DNA from: an uncultured Fusibacter sp.
GTDB lineage: Bacteria; Bacillota; Clostridia; Peptostreptococcales; Acidaminobacteraceae
NCBI GenBank assembly: GCA_937958285.1
Contig: CALFXQ010000164.1
Coordinates: 1-5,226 of the forward strand
Direction: 5' to 3'
Length of the DNA stretch: 5,226 nt
Position 1 is the stretch's first letter. The number at the start of each line of letters is the position of its first letter. Below, piece after piece: positions 1 to 4,882 of the stretch. The translations under genes and the position numbers were made by a program. The notes below the pieces were generated by a model. The model worked only from the letters and a program-made list of their open reading frames with translations, searched no databases and was not told where the DNA came from.

Positions 1-1960
1 AGAACAAAATGAAACAACGGTAACAACAGACAAGGTTTTAGCAATTTTAATCGATTTTCCAGATTTTAAGGCAGATCAAATTACTCAAGAAGATACAGAT
101 ATGTTTTATAATGCATACCCCCCATCTCACTATGCGGATATGCTCTTCTCTTCTACCGGGTACATGGGACCTAATGGTGAAAATTTAATCAGTATGAAAC
201 AGTATTACCAGGCTCAATCAGGTGGAAGTTATTCTGTAGAAGGTCAGGTTTTTGGTTGGTATACGGCTAAAAACCCAGCAAGTTTCTATGGTGGGAACAA
301 CGCGAGTGGAGATGACAGCAATGCGCGCACACTCGTCAAAGAAGCGCTCAAGGCTGTTGTAGCAGAGAACAAGATTAACTTAGCCGATTTTGATTATGAA
401 GACCGCTATGACCTCGATGGCGATGGCAATTTTAGAGAACCAGATGGCATGGTGGATCACCTTATGGTATTCCATTCAAGCGTTGGCGAAGAAGCCGGTG
501 GTGGCCAACTGGGTGATGATGCAGTTTGGTCACATCGATGGAATCTTGGAAATCTCTTTGGTTTAGGTGTTCCAACATCTAATAATGAGTGGGGACAGTA
601 CGTTGCATATGATTATACCATTCAGCCCGCAGATGGCGCAGCAGGTGTGTGTGCCCACGAATATGGTCACGATCTTGGCTTGCCAGATGAGTATGATACA
701 GCGTACACGGGAAAGGGTGAACCCGTCAGCTACTGGTCTTTGATGTCTTCTGGAAGTTGGGTAGGGCGTATTCCAGGCACTGAGCCATCTGGCTTCTCTC
801 CATGGGCAAAATTGTACTTTCAGGCAACATTAGGAGGAAAATGGTTAACAGGCACGTCGATCTCATTAGATGATCTTAACAAAGGCAGTGCGACATTCTT
901 ACTAGACCAAGCCTCCACAAAGGGAACGAACCACGATGTGATAAAAATTAACCTTCCAGATAAAGCAACTGTGAATACTGTGCCAACGAGCGGCATGAAC
1001 ATGTATTATTCGACAGCTGCAAATGATCTTCATACCTCGATGTCGACATTGGTAGATCTAACGGCTGCACAAGCAGCTCAAATCACATTTAAGGCGAATT
1101 ACAATATCGAAGAGGATTGGGATGGTGCCATTGTATATGCAGTAGTAGATGGCGTAAAAATTGCCCTTCATGGTTCTAAAACAGTGGTGAGTGAAACCGG
1201 CTTATCCGATAACTTAATATCATGGGGCTGGTCACCAGCAACGCCTGTACTCACGGGCGCATCAAATGGTTGGGTTGATGTAAGTTACGACCTCAGTGCA
1301 TTTTCTGGAAAGAAAATCGAAGTTGTGGTGTCTTACAACACAGATGCAGGTGTATCCGAGTTTGGCCTTTATGTAGATGATATTGTCATCACCGCTGATG
1401 GAAAAACCTTGGCGAGTGATAATGTTGAAGGTCAACTGCTATTCACAACTAATGGCTTTAAAGTAGATCAAGGTATTGTGTATTCAGAGCGTTTCTATTT
1501 AGCGGAGTGGAGAAACCACAGTGGCGTCGATGCCGGCCTTGGACATATCCCTCGCGGCGATGGCATGATGCAGTTTGAAGAAGGTCTTTTACTATGGTAT
1601 GCAGACACATATTATGACAATAATTACGTTGGTCTTCATCCAGGAAATGGATTTTTAGGTGTTGTAGATGCGGATCAAAACGAACTGGTATGGAGTGATG
1701 GAAACGTAGCTTCTACGCGCTATCAGGTTCACGATGCAACATTTAGCTTGTTAAAGAACGATAAGATGGACTTTGCATATCCTGATTTTGCTATGAGAGA
1801 TTACAAGGCAAAATTCAATACCGAATTCGATGATAGCAAGAATTATCTCAATCCAGGCGCACCACATGCAGGCAGAGACATTCCGAATTTTGGCATTAAG
1901 ATTAAGGTAATCGGCGAATCTGCCGATCGCTCTGTAGGTCAAATTCTGATTGGTAAATAA
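1..1960 (+). CDS. Immune inhibitor A family M6 zinc metalloprotease, 5'-truncated by window edge
   Basis: Secreted zinc endopeptidase of the immune inhibitor A (peptidase M6) family; relatives degrade extracellular host or environmental proteins. The frame is open from base 2 to the TAA at 1958-1960, giving 652 residues. The ATG at 101 is internal, because conserved family sequence (KVLAILIDFPDF) precedes it; the signal peptide, propeptide and true start lie outside the window. Counting from the codon at base 2: a calcium-loop-like DLDGDGN with downstream EPDGMVDH begins at residue 137. The zinc motif HEYGHDLGLPDEYD starts at H219, with H219, H223 and probably D229 as ligands and E220 as catalytic base. 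A Met-turn-like WSLMSSGSW is centred on M248. A MAM-like beta region follows at about 332-466, then the family's C-terminal VEG region (DNVEGQ...AEWRNHSG) to about 640. All catalytic residues are present, so the enzyme looks active. A terminator follows directly, separating it from the next operon. Family assignment is very secure; substrate is unknown. Confidence 0.95.
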   Translation, partial: EQNETTVTTDKVLAILIDFPDFKADQITQEDTDMFYNAYPPSHYADMLFSSTGYMGPNGENLISMKQYYQAQSGGSYSVEGQVFGWYTAKNPASFYGGNNASGDDSNARTLVKEALKAVVAENKINLADFDYEDRYDLDGDGNFREPDGMVDHLMVFHSSVGEEAGGGQLGDDAVWSHRWNLGNLFGLGVPTSNNEWGQYVAYDYTIQPADGAAGVCAHEYGHDLGLPDEYDTAYTGKGEPVSYWSLMSSGSWVGRIPGTEPSGFSPWAKLYFQATLGGKWLTGTSISLDDLNKGSATFLLDQASTKGTNHDVIKINLPDKATVNTVPTSGMNMYYSTAANDLHTSMSTLVDLTAAQAAQITFKANYNIEEDWDGAIVYAVVDGVKIALHGSKTVVSETGLSDNLISWGWSPATPVLTGASNGWVDVSYDLSAFSGKKIEVVVSYNTDAGVSEFGLYVDDIVITADGKTLASDNVEGQLLFTTNGFKVDQGIVYSERFYLAEWRNHSGVDAGLGHIPRGDGMMQFEEGLLLWYADTYYDNNYVGLHPGNGFLGVVDADQNELVWSDGNVASTRYQVHDATFSLLKNDKMDFAYPDFAMRDYKAKFNTEFDDSKNYLNPGAPHAGRDIPNFGIKIKVIGESADRSVGQILIGK

Positions 1961-1980
1961 ACTGAGCGAAATGTTGTATG

Positions 1981-2010
1981 GCCGCTAACCAAATGGTTAG
2001 CGGCTTTTTT
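1981..2010 (+). terminator. Intrinsic (rho-independent) terminator of the M6 protease gene
   Basis: A perfect 10-bp stem (GCCGCTAACC at 1981-1990 pairing with GGTTAGCGGC at 1995-2004) closes an AAAT loop and is followed at once by six T (2005-2010). It begins 20 nt after the protease stop codon. The opposite strand has no matching T-tract, so it should work only for + strand transcription. It implies that the downstream reductase operon needs its own promoter. Confidence 0.95.
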
Positions 2011-2020
2011 ATATTCTGTT

Positions 2021-2071
2021 TAACCCACAAAGATAAAACCTCTTTCAGTGTCATTTCAGTTTTGTGGTTTA
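2021..2071. repeat. Long-spaced 11-bp inverted repeat in the operon control region
   Basis: TAACCCACAAA (2021-2031) and TTTGTGGTTTA (2061-2071) are reverse complements at 10 of 11 positions, separated by 29 nt. The arms bracket the TTTCAG direct repeat, and the right arm runs into the possible -10 box at 2070-2075. It could be a bipartite operator for a dimeric regulator. It could also be chance similarity in A+T-rich DNA; there is no T-tract, so it is not a second terminator. Confidence 0.4.
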
Positions 2072-2075
2072 GTAT
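2043..2075 (+). promoter_or_regulatory. Candidate activator-dependent promoter with an 11-bp direct repeat
   Basis: TTTCAGT occurs at 2043-2049 and again at 2054-2060, start-to-start spacing exactly 11 bp, about one helical turn. Ten bases after the second TTTCAG lies TAGTAT (2070-2075), a 4/6 match to the -10 consensus, and no good -35 box is present. Tandem half-sites with 11-bp period replacing the -35 box, about 10 bp before the -10, are the known arrangement for PhoB/OmpR-family activators, and such a regulator is encoded at 4210. An alternative -10 (TATAAG, 2099-2104) lacks a convincing -35. Assigning the site to this regulator is inference. Confidence 0.45.
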
Positions 2076-2132
2076 GTACTTAGAAAGCAATTAAGTTTTA
2101 TAAGGCACGGCTTAAAGTGAGGTGATTTTAGG

Positions 2133-3473
2133 ATGCGCATCTTGATTTTAACGACTTACTTGCTCAGTCCAATAGGGATTGGTTGGGCAATTTACAGTCA
2201 AAACATAGAAAAATATAACGCTTTTGAGTATTTGCTACCCATGGCACTTGGCGTTTTTAGCTACACCTGGTTTCTGTGGCAGTTTGTAATCTCTGCAAGG
2301 CCAAAGTTTATCGAACGCTTTATCGGCCTAGACCAAATGTATCGCTTTCACGGCATAATGGCCATTGTAGCAATTTTGGGTGCCCTCGGACACAAGGTTA
2401 TTAAAGAACTTGTTTATAAGCAGACCTTTATGACCCAATTGGGCGCTGCAGCACTCTTGATTTTTATTGGCGTAAGTGGCTTGTCGTTGCTATTTATGGC
2501 CAATCATCTCGCGGCTCGATTGCCGGTGTTGAAAAAGGTAATCCCATGGATTCAAGGGATGCGGTTATTCACCTACGAGGGTTTGAAGTGGATGCACAAC
2601 ACCACATGGATTGCCATGGTACTTATGCAGATTCACGTATTGATGTCGAGTTCGGCTAAAGGAAGCGTGTTGGTATTCAATCTTTATATGGTTTACTTCT
2701 TTGTAGCCATGGGCGCTTATATTTATCACAAGATACTGAGACCTTGGTTGCTGGTAAGTCAAAGTTATCTCGTAGCCCATGTGGAAGCTCATGTGCCTAA
2801 TACATGGACAATTACTTTGAGGCCAAAAGGTGGACGTGTGATGCACTATAAACCGGGCCAATTTGGTTACTTTACTATAATTGCTCAAGGCTTGCCCACT
2901 CAGTCACATCCCTTTTCATTTTCGTCGTCGCCATCAGAAAGTCAATCCTTGGGAATTCTAGAGCTAACGGTTAAAGGTGTGGGTGATTTTACTAGGCGCA
3001 TGGCAGAATTGCATATTGGCGATACTGTGCTGGTGGAAGGACCTTATGGGGCTTTTAGCAATGTCGGCTATAAGCGAGAGCGCCAGAGTGTATTTATTGC
3101 GGGTGGTGTGGGGATTACGCCGATACTCAGTATGATTAAGGAGCTTCAGGTGCGCGATCCAGGGCGTAGAGCGCTGTTGATTTGGGGGGTGCGTTCGCCT
3201 CAGGATCTGATACAAAGAAGTGTGTTCGAGGCGATGGCGTTTAAAATGCCGAACTTCAGCTGGGAGGCTGTGATTTCGGGGGATGCCCATTGGGATGGTC
3301 TACGTGGTAAGGTAGATATTGAACTTTTAGAGCATGTTTTGGGTAGCCGAGGACATTTGAATCTGACAACAGGGTTTTACATTTGTGGGCCACCCCCACT
3401 TATGGCATCGACGCAAAAGAATTTAATGACACTTGGAATTCCCAAAAAAAACATACATTTTGAGCGCTTTTAA
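2133..3473 (+). CDS. Ferric reductase / NADPH oxidase-like bis-heme transmembrane flavocytochrome
   Basis: Membrane flavocytochrome of the ferric reductase/NOX superfamily, 446 aa. It is expected to move electrons from cytoplasmic NAD(P)H through FAD and two b-type hemes to an acceptor outside the membrane. About six hydrophobic segments are visible (roughly 2-21, 34-54, 72-90, 103-123, 153-171, 178-198). Four histidines fit the two heme pairs: H73/H87 (14 apart) in helix 3 and H155/H168 (13 apart) in helix 5, the pattern of NOX enzymes. The cytoplasmic dehydrogenase part has the FAD motif HPFSFSSSP (259-267), KGVGDFTR (281-288), VEGPYGAF (301-308), the nucleotide-binding GGVGITP (324-330), CGPPPLM (418-424) and a terminal Phe. 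The start is supported by GAGGTGA (2119-2125), 7 nt before the ATG. It is first in a likely operon, 28 nt before the b5-like gene. Whether NADH or NADPH is preferred, and the true acceptor, cannot be told; the name ferric reductase is a family label. Confidence 0.92.
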   Translation: MRILILTTYLLSPIGIGWAIYSQNIEKYNAFEYLLPMALGVFSYTWFLWQFVISARPKFIERFIGLDQMYRFHGIMAIVAILGALGHKVIKELVYKQTFMTQLGAAALLIFIGVSGLSLLFMANHLAARLPVLKKVIPWIQGMRLFTYEGLKWMHNTTWIAMVLMQIHVLMSSSAKGSVLVFNLYMVYFFVAMGAYIYHKILRPWLLVSQSYLVAHVEAHVPNTWTITLRPKGGRVMHYKPGQFGYFTIIAQGLPTQSHPFSFSSSPSESQSLGILELTVKGVGDFTRRMAELHIGDTVLVEGPYGAFSNVGYKRERQSVFIAGGVGITPILSMIKELQVRDPGRRALLIWGVRSPQDLIQRSVFEAMAFKMPNFSWEAVISGDAHWDGLRGKVDIELLEHVLGSRGHLNLTTGFYICGPPPLMASTQKNLMTLGIPKKNIHFERF

Positions 3474-3486
3474 GGCTAGAACTATT

Positions 3487-3496
3487 AAAAAGGAGG
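3487..3496 (+). promoter_or_regulatory. Strong ribosome binding site fixing the b5-like protein start
   Basis: AAAAAGGAGG, nearly complete complementarity to the 16S rRNA 3' end, sits 5 nt before the ATG at 3502. That ATG is followed by a proper signal peptide. This rules in 3502 over the in-frame ATG at 3433, which lies inside the reductase gene, has no ribosome binding site and would put a charged 23-residue extension ahead of the signal peptide. Confidence 0.9.
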
Positions 3497-3501
3497 CAGT
3501 T

Positions 3502-4131
3502 ATGAAAAACAATTTTGGATTGAAGGTGTTGGCAAGTCTACTTGGTATTACTTTGGCATTTGGTGGTATCTATCAAATAGCTTTTGCATATACCTATGCC
3601 GACGGTATGGTTGCAAAATCCGTTATGCAAAGCGCTACGCAACAGAAGACCTTTACAGTTGCAGAACTGGCGAAATACAATGGCCAAAATGGCAATCCTG
3701 CTTATGTGGCCGTTGGTGGCACTGTCTATGACATGACAAAACTAAGTGCATGGAAAAATGGCATGCACAAGGGTTTGAAGGCAGGCACGGATCTAACGGC
3801 GGCATTTCAGTCTTCACCACATACAAAAGCCATCCTCAATCTGGCAAAAGTTGTGGGCACTGTTTCGAGTGGCAAAGTTCAAGCGGTTGCAAGCGCGTCA
3901 ATTAAAGAAGCTGCAAATGTTCAAAAACCTAGCGTGAGCACATGGACAGCAGAGGCAATAAAACAGTATAATGGATTAAATGGAAAGCCAGCAAATATTA
4001 GCGCAGCTACATCCAAACCTTTCTACGACGACGACGACGATGACGATGATGATCACGACGATGACGATGATGATGATGATCACGACGACGACGATGACGA
4101 TGATGATCACGACGATGGTGATGACGACTAG
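3502..4131 (+). CDS. Exported cytochrome b5-like domain protein with poly-Asp/His tail
   Basis: Predicted exported protein, 209 aa. Residues 1-29 form a signal peptide (basic start, hydrophobic core about 9-28, AFA at 27-29 before a likely cleavage site); if uncleaved it would be an N-terminal anchor. Residues about 50-121 match the short bacterial cytochrome b5-like heme/steroid-binding domain: FTVAELAKYNG, NPAYVAVGGTVYDMTKL, W84, G-M-H89-K-G, DLTAAF, SPH107, KVVGTV. H89 and H107 are the likely axial heme ligands. A linker leads to residues 147-175, which resemble only the first third of the same domain, then to a 34-residue tail (176-209) of 30 Asp, 3 His and 1 Gly. The gene sits between a transmembrane flavocytochrome and a two-component system. 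An electron-accepting or metal-docking role outside the membrane is therefore plausible but inferred. Heme binding is likely rather than certain, because some members of the family bind other ligands. The acidic tail should bind divalent or trivalent cations. Confidence 0.85.
   Translation: MKNNFGLKVLASLLGITLAFGGIYQIAFAYTYADGMVAKSVMQSATQQKTFTVAELAKYNGQNGNPAYVAVGGTVYDMTKLSAWKNGMHKGLKAGTDLTAAFQSSPHTKAILNLAKVVGTVSSGKVQAVASASIKEAANVQKPSVSTWTAEAIKQYNGLNGKPANISAATSKPFYDDDDDDDDDHDDDDDDDDHDDDDDDDDHDDGDDD
3940..4026 (+). other. Degenerate second cytochrome b5-like half-domain
   Basis: Codons 147-175 of the b5-like gene (TWTAEAIKQYNGLNGKPA onward) align with the start of its intact domain at residues 50-77 (TFTVAELAKYNGQNGNPA). 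Shared are T, T, K/Q-Y-N-G, N-G and P-A at a constant offset of 97 residues. After PA the similarity fades (NISAATSKPFYD against YVAVGGTVYD, two residues longer). The Y-D where the intact domain continues is here the entry into the Asp run. No heme-ligand His and no rest of the domain are present. It looks like a duplicated domain cut short, though a short linker motif of independent use is possible. Confidence 0.6.
4027..4128 (+). repeat. Low-complexity GAY tract encoding Asp8-His repeats (27-bp period)
   Basis: The last 34 codons before the stop of the b5-like gene are GAC/GAT interrupted by CAC at 4054, 4081 and 4108, exactly 27 bp apart, and one GGT. The protein is D9-H-D8-H-D8-H-DDGDDD. 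Each CAC is embedded in the same 15 nt, GATGATGATCACGAC, which points to duplication of a 27-bp unit rather than independent substitutions. Synonymous GAC/GAT mixing elsewhere shows it is not a pure trinucleotide run. Length variation between strains by slippage or recombination is expected. Confidence 0.95.
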
Positions 4132-4209
4132 CATCTAACTGTGGCAAGCACTGCAATTACAATTAAGTGATAACACTTTAGGTACTTGTCTTTTAGGGGA
4201 TGATTCGAT
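4132..4209 (+). promoter_or_regulatory. Short intergenic region with imperfect palindrome and regulator RBS
   Basis: The 78-nt gap holds no convincing intrinsic terminator, so read-through from the reductase/b5 genes into the regulator is likely. It contains TTAAGTG-ATAA-CACTTTA (4163-4180), a 6-of-7 inverted repeat, and TACAAT (4158-4163), a 5/6 match to a -10 box but without a recognisable -35. AGGGGA (4195-4200) is the ribosome binding site for the ATG at 4210, 9 nt away. A weak internal promoter or operator is possible; the evidence is thin apart from the ribosome binding site. Confidence 0.35.
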
Positions 4210-4881
4210 ATGTTGATTTTACTTGCAGAGGATGATCAAAAGATTGCAAAGCTTCTGGTTCATATGTTTGGCAAAGATGGCTATCAAGTGGACTGGGCCA
4301 AGGATGGAGCGGAAGCTGTGCTTTATGCTTCTATGAACCAATACGAAGTGGTCATTCTAGATTGGATGATGCCGCAGTTATCAGGGATTCAGGTGTTGGC
4401 GGAGCTTCGGGTTAAGGGGTATAGTGGCGGTGTGATTATGCTTACCGCCAAAGATACCCTAGAAGATAAAATCGAGGGTCTTGAGCAAGGGGCCGACGAT
4501 TATCTGGTTAAACCTTTTGAATATCGTGAGCTGTTAGCGCGTGTCAAGGCCCTTAGCCGAAGGAGTGTGAAGGTACTGCACGATGATTCCCAGACGATTG
4601 GCCAGTTCACGCTGCAGAGGCATCAAAAGCGGATTCTCTATAATCATGTAGACCTGGAGCTCTCAAACAGAGAGTTTCAGGTTTTTAGCTTGCTTTTAGA
4701 GAATAACCATCGTATTGTGCCCAAAGAGACGATGATCGATAAAGTATGGGGCATTGATCAAGAGGTGAGTGCGAACAATCTAGAGGCGTTTATCAGGCTA
4801 CTGCGTAAGAAGATTGAGCGCCACGCGGGCCATGCCTTGATTCAAAACATTCGAGGCGTTGGCTACAGAGTGGAGGTTTAG
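4210..4881 (+). CDS. OmpR/PhoB-family two-component response regulator
   Basis: DNA-binding response regulator of 223 aa, normal length for the OmpR/PhoB family. The receiver domain (about 1-115) has the acidic pocket D8/D9, the phosphoacceptor D51 in ILDWMMP, the switch T79 in MLTAKD and the invariant K101 in LVKPF. The C-terminal winged helix-turn-helix (about 128-223) shows LSNREFQVFSLLL, the recognition-helix region NNLEAFIRLLRKKIE and the wing IRGVGYRVEV. All residues for phosphorylation-controlled DNA binding are intact. Its stop codon is one base from the start of the sensor kinase, so the two form a cognate pair. It follows the b5-like gene by 78 nt with no terminator, so it probably belongs to the same operon and may control it through the 11-bp direct repeat at 2043-2060 (inference). 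Target genes are otherwise unknown. Confidence 0.96.
   Translation: MLILLAEDDQKIAKLLVHMFGKDGYQVDWAKDGAEAVLYASMNQYEVVILDWMMPQLSGIQVLAELRVKGYSGGVIMLTAKDTLEDKIEGLEQGADDYLVKPFEYRELLARVKALSRRSVKVLHDDSQTIGQFTLQRHQKRILYNHVDLELSNREFQVFSLLLENNHRIVPKETMIDKVWGIDQEVSANNLEAFIRLLRKKIERHAGHALIQNIRGVGYRVEV
4872..4876 (+). promoter_or_regulatory. Sensor kinase RBS inside the regulator's last codons
   Basis: GGAGG lies within the final codons of the response regulator, 6 nt before the ATG at 4883. The regulator's TAG ends at 4881, leaving a one-base gap. This arrangement indicates translational coupling and settles the kinase start. Confidence 0.85.
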
Positions 4882-4882
4882 G

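Noticed and set aside
101..103. ATG at 101 as the protease start
   Set aside because: The frame is open to the window edge and conserved M6 sequence (KVLAILIDFPDF) lies upstream, so this Met is internal.
820..2090. Minus-strand open frames of about 60 codons opposite the protease and its terminator
   Set aside because: They are short, show no recognisable family and overlap conserved coding sequence or the terminator stem.
2565..3290. Minus-strand open frames of about 107 codons opposite the reductase
   Set aside because: They have no ribosome binding sites and no recognisable domains, and they lie antisense to a strongly conserved gene.
3433..3435. ATG at 3433 as the start of the b5-like protein
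   Set aside because: It lies inside the reductase gene without a ribosome binding site. The ATG at 3502 has AAAAAGGAGG and begins a clean signal peptide.
3446..3463. A-AAA-AAC heptamer as a programmed -1 frameshift site in the reductase
   Set aside because: It is in the right phase, but the -1 frame meets TGA at 3461-3463 after three codons and there is no obvious stimulatory stem-loop. The product would barely differ.
4027..4128. Regular 27-bp repeats as a CRISPR or noncoding repeat array
   Set aside because: The tract is in frame at the end of a clear gene and has no unique spacers. It is coding low complexity.
4163..4200. Palindrome plus TTTT as a terminator after the b5-like gene
   Set aside because: The stem is 6-7 bp and A+T-rich, and the T-run (4191-4194) is short and more than 10 nt away, so it is not a credible intrinsic terminator.
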